Below, piece after piece: positions 54,214 to 64,000 of a stretch of 64,000 nt of DNA. The position numbers and the translations under genes were made by a program. The DNA lies in contig NZ_CABUOL010000004.1 in assembly GCF_902493215.1 (NCBI RefSeq), positions 155,750 to 219,749 of the forward strand, given 5' to 3'. The number at the start of each line of letters is the position of its first letter. Positions within the stretch are counted from its first letter, which is position 1. The stretch is from an uncultured Mediterranea sp. Its GTDB lineage: Bacteria > Bacteroidota > Bacteroidia > Bacteroidales > Bacteroidaceae. Below the pieces are notes generated by a model. It was not told the DNA's origin and did no database searches. It worked only from the letters and a program-made list of their open reading frames with translations.

Positions 54214-55878
54214 TCACTGGTTCAGCAAACGTTTTGCAGCACGACGCAGGGCAAAATCGTAAGCCTGATAATAATACTGGATGAAGTGTTTCCACAATGC
54301 CTGCTCGGCCACCTTGCCGGCACGTTTGCGGATAGCTTTCACCTCGGCATCGGACTTGGACGAGAAGGCCGATACTGTATCCTTGATACCGTCGGCCACC
54401 TCAGAATAGTTGTAATCCGAACGGTGAAGAACCTCTACACCATCGTCGATACCATGCTGGTCTTTCAATCCGTTTACCCAACGGCCGAAGCCGGAAAGGT
54501 CAGTAGTCACCGTCGGCACATAGAAAGCTACACTCTCCAGAGGTGTGTAGCCCCAAGGCTCATAATAGGAAGCATAAACGGTCAGGTCCATACCGAGAAT
54601 CAGATCGTAATAAAGTTTGTTGAATATACCGTCCTTGCCGTCCAGATAGCAGGGCACGAAGATGACCTTCACCTTATCTTCAGGACGATTGCCCATACCG
54701 AGATATTTCAGCATATCAAGTACCTGGTCATGGGTCATGTTGTGCAGCCAGTGGGTAATGAAAGGGCATTCGAGCGGCGTAGTAAACTTCTCGCGGCTCT
54801 TGAGACGTTGCAACAAGTCTTCACGGCAATCGCCCACCCAACCGGGTACGCTGACAAGTGCCAGTACATTCTTCTTCAGATTCTTGTCGCGGTTCAAGCG
54901 GTTCATGGCTTCCAGAAAGACATCAATGCCCTTGTTGCGGAATTCATAACGTCCGCTTGTTCCGATAATCAGGGTATCGTCGGCCAATTCCTGCCCCAGC
55001 AACTTGCCAGCCACATGAAGGAAAGCCGCACGCGCCCGCTTGCGTTTGCCGGCATAAGTCGCTCCTTTGGGAACAAAATCGTCTTCAAAACCATTGAGCA
55101 ACAGGACGTCGGCAGACTTGTCCAACAACTCCTTACATTCATTATTGGTGATTTCGCTCACGGTCGTAAAACAATCTACATAATGGGCCGTTTGCTTCTC
55201 AATGGAATGTTTGGACTGCATGTTCAGTTCCTGAGCCATCTGGTCACCATTGTAAGCGAAAAGATAATCGTATAAAGGCTTGTTGTTACCGGCGATCGAA
55301 CGTCCGATAGAAGTAGCATGAGTTGTGAAAATAGTAGCGATTTCAGGTACATTGGCCTGCAAATACAAAGCTCCCATACCCGTCATCCATTCATGTGCCT
55401 GATAGACTACCTTATCGTTCTCAGTCAGATTATACCGATAGAAACTTTCTACCACCTTACCGGCAGCGTATGAAAACATGGAAGCTTCGTCGTAGTCGCC
55501 ATACGCATGCAACGAGTCGACCTGATAACGGTTCCACATTTCTGTATAGATTTCGTTCTTTTTTGCGAAAAAGGGCTGAAAGTCGACCAGGATGACAATC
55601 GGCTCTCCCGGAATGTTCCAACGCCCTACCCGAACAGACAGATTGTCGTTCTCGGCGGCATGTCTTTTCCAGGCAGCACACAGATTATCAGACTCCATGA
55701 ACAACGGATTCTCCTTGCCTTGCCAGAAATCCGGGCCCACAAACAATACTCTGTCGTGAAATTTTGCTTGCAATGTGTTGGCCCTTGTAGACAGGACAGT
55801 ATAGATACCTCCGACTTTATTACATACTTCCCAACTTGCTTCGAATATATAATCGGGGATCAGTAATTCATTCACCAT
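54214..55878 (-). CDS. Glycogen synthase (GT3-like, eukaryotic type)
   Basis: 554 residues. Opens with YIFEASWEVCNKVGGIYTVLSTRA, the nucleotide-sugar site of the GT3 family rather than of the common bacterial GlgA (GT5). Further family segments are VVYQAHEWMTGMGALYLQ, THATSIGRSIAGNN, TIIGTSGRYEFRNKGIDVFLEAMNRL and the glutamate-containing SYYEPWGYTPLESVAFYVPTVTTDLSGFG. Predicted to elongate glycogen from UDP- or ADP-glucose in the cytosol. First gene of the two-gene glycogen operon. Confidence 0.9.
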   Translation of the reverse strand: MVNELLIPDYIFEASWEVCNKVGGIYTVLSTRANTLQAKFHDRVLFVGPDFWQGKENPLFMESDNLCAAWKRHAAENDNLSVRVGRWNIPGEPIVILVDFQPFFAKKNEIYTEMWNRYQVDSLHAYGDYDEASMFSYAAGKVVESFYRYNLTENDKVVYQAHEWMTGMGALYLQANVPEIATIFTTHATSIGRSIAGNNKPLYDYLFAYNGDQMAQELNMQSKHSIEKQTAHYVDCFTTVSEITNNECKELLDKSADVLLLNGFEDDFVPKGATYAGKRKRARAAFLHVAGKLLGQELADDTLIIGTSGRYEFRNKGIDVFLEAMNRLNRDKNLKKNVLALVSVPGWVGDCREDLLQRLKSREKFTTPLECPFITHWLHNMTHDQVLDMLKYLGMGNRPEDKVKVIFVPCYLDGKDGIFNKLYYDLILGMDLTVYASYYEPWGYTPLESVAFYVPTVTTDLSGFGRWVNGLKDQHGIDDGVEVLHRSDYNYSEVADGIKDTVSAFSSKSDAEVKAIRKRAGKVAEQALWKHFIQYYYQAYDFALRRAAKRLLNQ

Positions 55879-55923
55879 ATCTATATATCTCTAATATCTT
55901 TAACAATATCTAATTTTCGCAGG

Positions 55924-55931
55924 CAAAATTA
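55924..55931 (-). promoter_or_regulatory. -7 element of the glycogen operon
   Basis: TAATTTTG on the minus strand, 45 nt before the glycogen synthase ATG; -33 element not clear. Confidence 0.45.
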
Positions 55932-56063
55932 CACATTATTCTTTGAAAAATAGTCTTTTAATCGAAAAAAACTATCGAACCGGCCCTACACAACCGTTTG
56001 CACTACCAATTTGACAAAAAGTGTGTCCTCCGTTTTTATTTTCCCAAAGGCTGCATACAAAGG

Positions 56064-56098
56064 AAAAAGGGATGGAACAAACGTGTGTTCCACCCCCT
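56064..56098 (-). terminator. Terminator of the V-ATPase operon
   Basis: GGGATGGAAC / GTTCCACCCC (8-nt loop) followed on the minus strand by CCTTTTTCC, about 25 nt after the subunit K stop. The rest of the 55879-56123 gap shows only the glycogen promoter. Confidence 0.7.
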
Positions 56099-56123
56099 TC
56101 TGAACAATCTATAAGTTTCAAAA

Positions 56124-56555
<432 letters not shown>

Positions 56556-56587
56556 TTATTCGTTATTAATTTATTTGTTTTCTTTCT

Positions 56588-58423
56588 TCATTCGTTGTTC
56601 GACTTGACGACCGAAAAAGGCTTGTAAGCCTCACCCTTTCCTTCGTAACCCGAATTCTTGAAATATTCCACAAACGTCAGACGAAGCGGATGTACAAAAG
56701 CACTCAAGCAGGACATGGCTATGTTCAACGCATGTCCAAAGACCAGTATCAGCCCACAGAACAACCAACCCAATACCGGACCGGCCGCATCATTGACCAT
56801 GAAGGCAAGCTGGTTGAAAACACCGCCCAACATACCTCCAGCCAAACCCAGAGCATAAAGACGGATATAAGACAACGTATCGCCCAACAGGCCGGTAGCC
56901 ATATTGTAGGTATCCCATACTCCGGCACCAATATTCACCAGGACATTACGTCCCCAGTTATTCAACAGATAGATGCCGATAGCCGCAATACTCCCGATGA
57001 CGATGAAAGCCCAGCTCGTCACTTCAGCGGAAATGACCTGGAAGAAGGAAAGGCCTCCTGTGCAGACAAAACCTACCACAAGCAACAACCACCCCCAGGC
57101 ACTGAGTGATTCCTTAAAGCCATAACGCACAGTGCTGCAGATAGCTTTGACCGTCATAGCCAGACAGATGTGTACCACACCGATAATCAGTGCAAGCAGC
57201 ATCTGCTTGTCGTAGCTGGTACCGTCTATCTTACCACTGATCATGAAGCTTTTCGCCCATTCGGGAAGATCGATTTCAAACAGGTTGACCCCAAAGAAGG
57301 TCCCCAAAATGGCACCGAATACCGTCGTAAAGACACCTAAGGTAATGACCAGGTTCATCATACCGGCCATCGACTTCGACATCTTCTTCTTCAGGAAGAA
57401 GCCCAATGCAATCAGCACGAGTCCATAGCCTGCATCTCCCATACAGAAAGCAAAGAAAAGTGAAAAGAAAGGCGCCAGAATGGGAGTCGGATCAAACTCT
57501 CCATAATCAGGCATACCATACATCTTGGTCAACGATTCATACATACGTACAAAAGCATTGTTCTTCAGCTTGATGGGCGCATTGTCTTCTTTGGTGGCTT
57601 TCCGGATTTCATAATAGACACCATTTTCGTCCAGCAGACGGACGACTGACGCCTCACAATCTTCCGGAATCCAACCTTCGAGCATAACAACCGCTCCTTC
57701 GGCCATCTGTTCGCTGTTCAACTTTACTTGAAGCAAATCGATCTCGCCCTGCAAACGACAGCAACAGTCTTCCATCGTACGGCACTGTTCCCGACAAAAT
57801 GCCTTCAATTCATCTGTGGACGAAACAATCTGTGCTTCAACTTCCTTTTTCTTCCGGTATAAATCCGAAAGGCTGTCAGCAGGAAGACGGAGGGGCTCCA
57901 AATCCAAATGTACAGGTTCTTGGGATACAATCACGAAGTAGAAGTAACCTCCCTTCTCCTGAATATGGATAAGGTTATATTGTTCTTCCCATTCAGACTG
58001 GAAATCTCTCTCCTGACAACTATAGAATTGCAAATGCCATCCGGCTTTGTCAAGTTCCCTCACCCGTTGCCAATCGAAATCGCCCCATATTTCCATCTGC
58101 GCAATATCCTTGTCGAATATGGGCAAACGAGAATTGAGTTCCTGTATATGGGTCTGGCGTTGCTCGTATGCAGCCGACAAGGTTTCGGCATCCACATTGG
58201 CGTGAATAGCCTCTACAGGTTGCTTATCGGCTAACAGGAACATCTCACCGGCTACATTCTTATAAAATGTACGCTTCTGCAGGAAGCTCTGCAAGGTGGT
58301 GTCCATCTCGCCGCGCTGCCGCTCCACAACATGAACCACACCCAGTTCACGAATGCGTTCGAGGAACGATTCGTATTCCTTGTGGTAAACCAGAAACGTC
58401 AGTTTCTTCATTCGTGTAATCAT
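56588..58423 (-). CDS. ntpI: V-type ATPase subunit I (stator a-type)
   Basis: 611 residues. A soluble, helical N-terminal half (coiled-coil rich, up to about 300) that connects to peripheral stalks, then about seven or eight membrane helices (PILAPFFSLFFAFCMGDAGYGLVLIALGF, in part; SYIRLYALGLAGGMLGGVFNQLAF with the conserved Arg that faces the K ring). It overlaps subunit D by 4 nt. Confidence 0.93.
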   Translation of the reverse strand: MITRMKKLTFLVYHKEYESFLERIRELGVVHVVERQRGEMDTTLQSFLQKRTFYKNVAGEMFLLADKQPVEAIHANVDAETLSAAYEQRQTHIQELNSRLPIFDKDIAQMEIWGDFDWQRVRELDKAGWHLQFYSCQERDFQSEWEEQYNLIHIQEKGGYFYFVIVSQEPVHLDLEPLRLPADSLSDLYRKKKEVEAQIVSSTDELKAFCREQCRTMEDCCCRLQGEIDLLQVKLNSEQMAEGAVVMLEGWIPEDCEASVVRLLDENGVYYEIRKATKEDNAPIKLKNNAFVRMYESLTKMYGMPDYGEFDPTPILAPFFSLFFAFCMGDAGYGLVLIALGFFLKKKMSKSMAGMMNLVITLGVFTTVFGAILGTFFGVNLFEIDLPEWAKSFMISGKIDGTSYDKQMLLALIIGVVHICLAMTVKAICSTVRYGFKESLSAWGWLLLVVGFVCTGGLSFFQVISAEVTSWAFIVIGSIAAIGIYLLNNWGRNVLVNIGAGVWDTYNMATGLLGDTLSYIRLYALGLAGGMLGGVFNQLAFMVNDAAGPVLGWLFCGLILVFGHALNIAMSCLSAFVHPLRLTFVEYFKNSGYEGKGEAYKPFSVVKSNNE

Positions 58424-59025
58424 GCTTCTGCCTCCTTCCTTTTCTCCTGATGCGACTTCATGATTTTCTGCGACGACTTGGACAGATTTTCTTCATCTTC
58501 CATAAACCGCTTTATCTTACGCAGAGCATCCTGATAGCCGGGAATTTGTACCTTCTCGAAAAGGTTTACTTTCTGTGTTGTTTTCTTACGCGCATGTTCG
58601 AGCAGGTTCAGCTTGGCCACGGTAAATTCACGTTCAATAGCTGTATGGGCAAGCTCCTTCAACAGATTCAATCCGTCAGCATACCACTTGGGAGCAGTAA
58701 ACAAGCTATAGGGACGGATGCTGAAATCTACATTTTCAAGTTGTGGCACCCGTACACCGGCTATTTTCCTGACTCCTAAATGAACATCGTTGACTTTAAT
58801 CAACGAACTGTCGAACTCATTCCATAGAGCGAACATGGCTTCGTAAGCTTGTATATCCTTTTCCAGCCTCTCTTCCAGTGCTTGTGCGTCGGTCTTGCAA
58901 CGCTTCACTTCCATACGGAGAGCGCTTTCCTTATTTTTGATGATGGGAAGCGTACGTACCCGAATTTTCAGCTGTTTTTCCAACTGCTGGAGAGAAGTTT
59001 TGTTATATTGAAACTTAATAGCCAT
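58420..59025 (-). CDS. ntpD: V-type ATPase subunit D (central shaft)
   Basis: 201 residues, mostly long alpha-helices forming the rotor coiled coil: FQYNKTSLQQLEKQLKIRVRTLP at the start and EREFTVAKLNLLEHARKKTTQKVNLFEKVQIPG in the second half. Overlaps the start of subunit I (ATGA-type) and lies 13 nt after subunit B. Confidence 0.92.
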   Translation of the reverse strand: MAIKFQYNKTSLQQLEKQLKIRVRTLPIIKNKESALRMEVKRCKTDAQALEERLEKDIQAYEAMFALWNEFDSSLIKVNDVHLGVRKIAGVRVPQLENVDFSIRPYSLFTAPKWYADGLNLLKELAHTAIEREFTVAKLNLLEHARKKTTQKVNLFEKVQIPGYQDALRKIKRFMEDEENLSKSSQKIMKSHQEKRKEAEA

Positions 59026-59038
59026 CTCTTTTCATTAT

Positions 59039-60370
59039 TTAGTTTGCCTGATTCTTAGGCCAATACTGGTCAACCAGTTCCTTCTTGATATTCACCTCTT
59101 CGGGCTTGAAATATTTGCCAAACAAACTCCAGGCCACATCCAGCATTTCGGTTGTATCAAGATTCACATCAATGGCAAGCAACTGATTGGAATAGTCTTT
59201 CGCAAAGGCAAGCGTACGTTCGTCATAGTTGGTCAGATCGAAACCGTTCTCCAACTTAGTCTTGGCATTCGCAGCATCGGCATAAAGGCGAACAGCCGCA
59301 TTCATCACCTGCGGATGGTCCTTACGGGTTTTCTTACCGGTTACCAATTGTTTCAGACGGGACAACGAGCGGAACGGGTCGACAATAACCTTACCGATAT
59401 CGCTGTCACGACGAAGGAAGAGCTGACCTTCCGTAATATATCCCGTATTATCAGGCACTGCATGCGTAATATCTCCACCCGACAATGTAGTCACGGCAAT
59501 GATAGTGATAGAACCTCCACTGGGGAACTGAACCGCCTTCTCGTATATCTTGGCCAAATCGGAATACAACGATCCCGGCATAGAGTCTTTCGAAGGAATC
59601 TGGTCCATACGATTGGATACAATGGCCAACGCATCGGAATAAGAGGTCATATCCGTCAACAATACCAATACCTTTTCATTATGCTCTACCGCAAAATATT
59701 CGGCAGCCGTCAAAGCCATGTCTGGCACCAGCAATCGTTCAACAGGAGGATTTTCTGTTGTATTCACGAAACTGACGATACGGTCCAAGGCACCTGCGTT
59801 GGAAAACACATTCTTGAAGTAAAGGTAATCGTCATTGGTCATACCCATGCCACCCAGGATAATTTTGTCAGTTTCGGCACGCAAGGCTACATTGGCCATT
59901 ACCTGATTGAAAGGTTGGTCCGGGTCTGCAAAAAACGGTATTTTCTGTCCGGATACCAATGTATTGTTCAGGTCAATACCCGCAATACCGGTAGCAATCA
60001 GCTCCGAAGGCTGCTTACGACGCACCGGATTGACGGACGGACCGCCAATTTCCACTTCCTGACCTTCAATCTCCGGTCCTCCGTCAATCGGGTCACCGAA
60101 AGCATTGAAAAAACGTCCGGCCAGTTGTTCGCTTACCTTCAACGTCGGCGATTTTCCCAAGAATACGACCTCGGCATTGGTCGGAATTCCTTCTGTACCT
60201 TCAAATACCTGCAAGGTTACTTCATCGCCGGCAATCTTTACAACCTGTGCCAACTTTCCATTGACGGTTGCCAACTCATCATACCCCACCCCTGTAGCTT
60301 TCAGCGAGCAGGTTGCCTTGGTAATCTGGGTTATTTTTGTATATATCTTTTGAAATGCTTTTGTTGCCAT
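59039..60370 (-). CDS. ntpB: V-type ATPase subunit B (non-catalytic)
   Basis: 443 residues. Beta-barrel N-domain (ATCSLKATGVGYDELATVNGKLAQVVK), nucleotide-binding fold without a Walker A loop, and segments VLVLLTDMTSYSDALAIVSNRMDQIPSKD and GYITEGQLFLRRD. Pairs with subunit A in the A3B3 head. 57 nt after subunit A. Confidence 0.95.
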   Translation of the reverse strand: MATKAFQKIYTKITQITKATCSLKATGVGYDELATVNGKLAQVVKIAGDEVTLQVFEGTEGIPTNAEVVFLGKSPTLKVSEQLAGRFFNAFGDPIDGGPEIEGQEVEIGGPSVNPVRRKQPSELIATGIAGIDLNNTLVSGQKIPFFADPDQPFNQVMANVALRAETDKIILGGMGMTNDDYLYFKNVFSNAGALDRIVSFVNTTENPPVERLLVPDMALTAAEYFAVEHNEKVLVLLTDMTSYSDALAIVSNRMDQIPSKDSMPGSLYSDLAKIYEKAVQFPSGGSITIIAVTTLSGGDITHAVPDNTGYITEGQLFLRRDSDIGKVIVDPFRSLSRLKQLVTGKKTRKDHPQVMNAAVRLYADAANAKTKLENGFDLTNYDERTLAFAKDYSNQLLAIDVNLDTTEMLDVAWSLFGKYFKPEEVNIKKELVDQYWPKNQAN

Positions 60371-60427
60371 CTGTCAATTACATTTTTAGCCATTTAAAAT
60401 TCTTTTTCCGAAACATGGGCTTTCACC

Positions 60428-62182
60428 TCAAGCCTTTCGTTCGTCTACGAGCGACAGAAGTTGCTTGTGGAATTCTTCATATTCCTCTGACTTGAACTTG
60501 GAATAGTTCATTTGCTTACAAATATTGATCATCTTCTTGAAGTAATCCATTACCTCATTGAAATTGTCAAATTCAAAATCTGTATGACAAATGTCAATAA
60601 CCATATTCAAAATCTCTTCCTGACGCTCCATTGGAGTTACAGCATCCACTTCATCAAATGCATCTTGTTGCAGAATCACAAAGTCAATCAATTCTGATTT
60701 CCAGAAAATGACATGATAATCTACAGGAACACCGTCGTCACCCAAGATATTGATTTGCTCGGCAATCTCCTTACCACGTTGCAAACGGGTTTTGATTTCA
60801 TTTACCTTACCAATCCACTCGCTGTTAATACGTTTGCTGATATACTCCTCAAACTCCGGATATTCTATATATTTGGAATAAGAATCAATCGGATTTACAG
60901 CCGGATAACGCTTTTTGTCAGCACGATCCTGTTCCAAAGCATAGAAACAGCGGGCTACCTTCTTGGTATTCTCAGTCACAGGTTCCTTCAAGTTACCACC
61001 GGCAGGCGAAACGGTACCGATAAAAGTAATGGATCCTGTTTCACCGTTATTCAAAATAACATATCCTGCACGACCATAGAAGTTAGAAATGATAGACGAC
61101 AAGTCCATCGGGAAAGCGTCGGGACCGGGAAGTTCCTCCATACGGTTGGACATCTCACGCAAAGCCTGTGCCCAACGGGAAGTGGAATCGGCCATCAGCA
61201 GTACCTTCAATCCCATACTACGATAGTATTCAGCGATAGTCATTGCCGTATACACAGAGGCTTCACGGGCAGCCACCGGCATGTTTGAGGTATTGGCAAT
61301 GATGATGGTACGCTCCATCAACTTACGGCCCGTATGCGGGTCTACCAATTCTGGAAATTCCGTAAAGATTTCCACAACCTCATTGGCGCGTTCTCCACAG
61401 GCAGCAATAATCACAATGTCGGCTTCCGCCTGCTTGGAAATAGCATGTTGAAGCACCGTTTTTCCCGTACCGAACGGACCAGGAATGAAACCAGTACCTC
61501 CCTCAACAATCGGATTAACCGTATCGATGACACGGACACCGGTTTCCAGCAACTTGAATGGACGCGGTTTTTCTTTATAATTGGTCATGGCACGTTTTAC
61601 CGGCCACTTCTGAATCATGTTCACCTTAATTTCGTTGCCAGCTTCATCCGACAGCACTGCTACAACATCTTCAATGGTATAATCCCCTTCAGCGACAATC
61701 GACTTGACTGTACAAACACCTTTCTGCTCAAAGGGCACCATGATTTTCAACGGTTGATAGTTTTCCTCGACCTGACCCAGCCAGGCAGAAGCGATCACTT
61801 GTTCCCCGACCTTAACCAAAGGAACAAAATGCCATTTCTTTTCTTTATCCAACGGATAAGTATATTGACCACGTTTCAAGAAAACGCCATCCATCTTATC
61901 CAAATCGTTTTGCAAACCATCATAATTCTTCGACAACATGCCGGGACCTAATGTTACCTCCAACATGTGTCCTGTAAATTCGGCTTCAGCCCCAACCTTC
62001 AGTCCACGTGTACTTTCAAACACCTGTACATATACTTGGGCACCTACAACCTTAATAACTTCCGCCATCAAACGGTCACCACCGGTAGTTATATAACAAA
62101 TTTCATTCTGAGCGACCGGTCCGTCAACGACAAGAGTTACCATATTGGCTATTACGCCACTAACAGTTCCTTTTGTTGCCAT
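60428..62182 (-). CDS. ntpA: V-type ATPase subunit A (catalytic)
   Basis: 584 residues. Walker A GPFGTGKTVLQHAISKQA near residue 230, the A-subunit-specific insert region (about 110-180), Walker B-type VLLMADSTSRWAQALREMS and the catalytic Glu in ACGERANEVVE. Intact and of normal length. Fourth-from-last position in the transcript E, DUF2764, A, B, D, I, K. Confidence 0.96.
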   Translation of the reverse strand: MATKGTVSGVIANMVTLVVDGPVAQNEICYITTGGDRLMAEVIKVVGAQVYVQVFESTRGLKVGAEAEFTGHMLEVTLGPGMLSKNYDGLQNDLDKMDGVFLKRGQYTYPLDKEKKWHFVPLVKVGEQVIASAWLGQVEENYQPLKIMVPFEQKGVCTVKSIVAEGDYTIEDVVAVLSDEAGNEIKVNMIQKWPVKRAMTNYKEKPRPFKLLETGVRVIDTVNPIVEGGTGFIPGPFGTGKTVLQHAISKQAEADIVIIAACGERANEVVEIFTEFPELVDPHTGRKLMERTIIIANTSNMPVAAREASVYTAMTIAEYYRSMGLKVLLMADSTSRWAQALREMSNRMEELPGPDAFPMDLSSIISNFYGRAGYVILNNGETGSITFIGTVSPAGGNLKEPVTENTKKVARCFYALEQDRADKKRYPAVNPIDSYSKYIEYPEFEEYISKRINSEWIGKVNEIKTRLQRGKEIAEQINILGDDGVPVDYHVIFWKSELIDFVILQQDAFDEVDAVTPMERQEEILNMVIDICHTDFEFDNFNEVMDYFKKMINICKQMNYSKFKSEEYEEFHKQLLSLVDERKA

Positions 62183-62201
62183 ATCGTATTTACTATTTTA
62201 A

Positions 62202-63044
62202 TTATCTGAACTCAGCGGGTATCTGCACTTCATCCTTCAACGCAGCAATCATACTCCGGAAAAGCTGATTACCCTTTTCTTTATCCAATGAAATCCAACG
62301 TTCAATCATTTCCAACTGTAACAGGAAAACGAACAGACGTTCTACCGTAAAATAATTGAAAAAAGTAGCATCTTCCATCCAATTCCAACGCAACTGGTCG
62401 ATTTTCTTTTCACGTTCGACCAACTCCTCCACTTCACAGATTTTCATCAACGGCTCCAAATATTCCACTTCAGTAGCCAATCCAAAATCACGGGCATTCG
62501 ATGTACGCAGCGCCCGGCAGATATCGGTATCACCCACAATCAAAGACGCAGCTTCCAGCTTATACTTGCGTGCCGTTAATGCCACCAAAATATTATTGAC
62601 GGTAAGATTAAATGTAAACCAATCAGAAACGAATCGGTTTTTACACTTCATCGCATAGGCAAAATACATAGAAGCCAAACGATCTTCAGGCAAAATATCG
62701 CTTCCTTCTGACGACTGGTTGAAATATTCGGAAATGAATGCGGACAAATAGGAAGGGAATACTTTATCGGACAATACATCTCCATCCTTTATCGATGCAA
62801 TGTATTCAGACAAAGTGTCTGCAGAATAATTACCACAAACATCTATCACGGCATCTCTGTCCTTCAAAAGCTTCAAGACATTTGCGTTGTCAAATTTCAG
62901 ATAGAACAAATCTATCAGTTTCTTATCAGAAGCCGACAGATAAGGATAGAATTCTGTTCTGAAATCAGCTACTGTATAGCTTAGTTTGCTGTCTTCTAAT
63001 GTCAAATCAGGCAAACCGGCTACCAAGTAATAATACTTACTCAT
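62202..63044 (-). CDS. DUF2764 protein, probable V-type ATPase subunit C equivalent
   Basis: 280 residues, mainly alpha-helical (KYYYLVAGLPDLTLEDSKLSYTVADFR at the start). Proteins of this type occupy the subunit C position in Bacteroidetes V-ATPase operons. Role by position: the collar subunit linking the shaft to the K ring. 19 nt after A's upstream neighbour boundary and 14 nt after subunit E. No separate subunit F gene is seen in the operon. Confidence 0.8.
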   Translation of the reverse strand: MSKYYYLVAGLPDLTLEDSKLSYTVADFRTEFYPYLSASDKKLIDLFYLKFDNANVLKLLKDRDAVIDVCGNYSADTLSEYIASIKDGDVLSDKVFPSYLSAFISEYFNQSSEGSDILPEDRLASMYFAYAMKCKNRFVSDWFTFNLTVNNILVALTARKYKLEAASLIVGDTDICRALRTSNARDFGLATEVEYLEPLMKICEVEELVEREKKIDQLRWNWMEDATFFNYFTVERLFVFLLQLEMIERWISLDKEKGNQLFRSMIAALKDEVQIPAEFR

Positions 63045-63058
63045 ATCCCGACAGGATT

Positions 63059-63649
63059 TTAAAACAACATATCCACCAATTGCGGACGCAAGAATTCTTT
63101 GAAATAATTCATGAACTCTTCTTCACCGAAATTCACTTTGTAAGATCCATCTGCAGGAGATACAGTAAACAAAGTCTTGATTCCGTTGACTTGCTGAATC
63201 GTCACTCCTTTATCCAACAGTTCTTTCGCCTTCACAGCAAAATACTTCTTCAACTCTTCCGCATCAGCAGTCGAAATTACGATAGGCTCATTTGCGCTCC
63301 ATTTCCCAGCCAATGCCACAATAAAAGCATTCAGATAATCTTTGTTTGCAGAAAAAGCCTTAACATCAGCGTCTACTATCTGTCCACATACAACAGAGGT
63401 TATCTCCGATTTGAGAGCATTCACAGCCTGACCGGCAAACAGCTTCAGTTCAGACTTTGTATTTTCTGAAAGTTCCTCAGCAGCCTTTCGGGCCTCTGCC
63501 AAAATCTGTTCAGCTTCCTTGCGAGCATCATCTATAATTTTATTCGCGTCTTCCTGGGCTTTTGCTACCAGTTTATGGGCCTCTGCATTACCTTTTTCGA
63601 CCCCTTCACGATAAATTTTATCCGTCAGCTCTTGAATTTTGTTTTCCAT
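63059..63649 (-). CDS. ntpE: V-type ATPase subunit E (peripheral stalk)
   Basis: 196 residues; N-terminal long helix with the heptad-like, Ala/Glu/Lys-rich stretch AHKLVAKAQEDANKIIDDARKEAEQ (quoted in part), and a C-terminal globular domain (IVISTADAEELKKYFAVKAK) typical of subunit E. First gene of the V-ATPase operon. Confidence 0.9.
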   Translation of the reverse strand: MENKIQELTDKIYREGVEKGNAEAHKLVAKAQEDANKIIDDARKEAEQILAEARKAAEELSENTKSELKLFAGQAVNALKSEITSVVCGQIVDADVKAFSANKDYLNAFIVALAGKWSANEPIVISTADAEELKKYFAVKAKELLDKGVTIQQVNGIKTLFTVSPADGSYKVNFGEEEFMNYFKEFLRPQLVDMLF

Positions 63650-63719
63650 ATCAATAGGAGTTTATTTATTAGTTTATATTCCATCTACAGCGATTTCTCC
63701 CTGTATATTAGATTCACGC

Positions 63720-63727
63720 CAAAATTA
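63720..63727 (-). promoter_or_regulatory. -7 element of the V-ATPase operon
   Basis: TAATTTTG on the minus strand, about 70 nt before the subunit E ATG; a T-rich segment lies at the -33 distance. Between this and the rRNA terminator (63728-63924) no gene is seen; CACCCAATG (63798-63806) and CATTGGGTG (63904-63912) are a 9-bp inverted pair 97 nt apart. Confidence 0.45.
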
Positions 63728-63924
63728 CAAAATTCCCTTAGATATAAAAGAAAAAGAAATGAAGAAAAGTACATTGAACTTTAAAAAAAAGTCAATCACC
63801 CAATGATATGACAACTATTTTACAGGATAACGAACAGACTTTTTCAGTCATATTGCCCATTTCTGCAACAAACTGTCTAATTTGTCACGGAAGCATTGTC
63901 TGACATTGGGTGGGTATAAACGCA

Positions 63925-63959
63925 GAAAGTCCCCCGTAACATTCCTGTTACGGAGGACT
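63925..63959 (-). terminator. rRNA operon terminator
   Basis: A 14-bp stem AGTCCCCCGTAACA / TGTTACGGAGGACT with a 4-nt loop and a short U-run, 11 nt beyond the 5S rRNA end on the minus strand. Confidence 0.85.
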
Positions 63960-63970
63960 TCTCAAGAAAA

Positions 63971-64000
63971 CGGCGGCGACCTACTCTCCCACTGTTGCGC
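63971..64000 (-). rRNA. rrf: 5S ribosomal RNA, 3' end (partial)
   Basis: The minus strand reads GTGGGAGAGTAGGTCGCCGC, the conserved 3' end of bacterial 5S rRNA, followed immediately by a terminator. The rest of the rRNA operon lies to the right of the window. The exact mature end is uncertain by a few bases. Confidence 0.85.

Noticed and set aside
63798..63912. Attachment site or small RNA between the V-ATPase promoter and the rRNA terminator
   Set aside because: Only a 9-bp inverted pair 97 nt apart is visible; no promoter, tRNA end or integrase supports either idea.

Overview
The window looks like chromosome from a gut Bacteroidaceae (Bacteroides or Phocaeicola type; species not determinable by eye). 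The evidence is the Bacteroidetes promoter signature (TAnnTTTG near -7, TTTG near -33), a SusC/SusD polysaccharide utilization locus (PUL) with a hybrid two-component regulator, a seven-gene V-type ATPase operon with the DUF2764 subunit, an Ala/Glu-rich S16 tail, and ilv operon content typical of the group.

Layout. 0-4.7 kb: uronate catabolism. A partial 2-keto-3-deoxygluconate kinase is divergent from a LacI-type regulator, altronate dehydratase and an NhaC-family antiporter; two matching 16-bp operators sit at the two promoters. 4.7-11.3 kb: housekeeping (S16, a TlpA-like lipoprotein, anaerobic ribonucleotide reductase NrdD/NrdG, a ThrE-type exporter). 11.4-16.3 kb: a tight five-gene minus-strand cluster, steroid 5-alpha-reductase family / Old Yellow Enzyme family / short-chain dehydrogenase / two propeller lipoproteins. 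Its first three genes match the enzyme set known from gut Bacteroidetes for converting 3-oxo-delta4 bile acids to allo- and isoallo-bile acids. 16.4-19.7 kb: a UPF1-like helicase and a propeller lipoprotein. 19.8-26.1 kb: ilvD-ilvB-ilvN-thioesterase-ilvC, led by an attenuator with a 24-codon Ile/Leu/Val-rich leader peptide, an antiterminator and a terminator.

26.5-51.4 kb: a PUL read on the minus strand: HzsA-like/FGE protein, SusC, SusD (interrupted by one in-frame TAA), M60 peptidase, discoidin-type lipoprotein, an unassigned glycosidase-like protein, the hybrid regulator, a GH29 fucosidase, a GH105 hydrolase and a GH2 enzyme. Three promoters (GH29, susC, HzsA-like) share paired TTACTC elements exactly 21 bp apart at the same distance from the -7 box, which gives a candidate operator for the regulator. 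The 38-51 kb part is visibly more AT-rich than the rest. 51.6-55.9 kb: glycogen synthase and phosphorylase. 56.1-63.6 kb: V-ATPase (E, DUF2764, A, B, D, I, K). The right edge holds the 3' end of a 5S rRNA gene with its terminator.

The most unusual non-genic signal is three intergenic arrays (around 5.5, 18.4 and 26.4 kb) of imperfect tandem repeats. All have a period of exactly 22 bp but unrelated sequences, and each unit carries a small inverted repeat, in one case with paired compensatory changes. I do not recognise this as a described repeat family.
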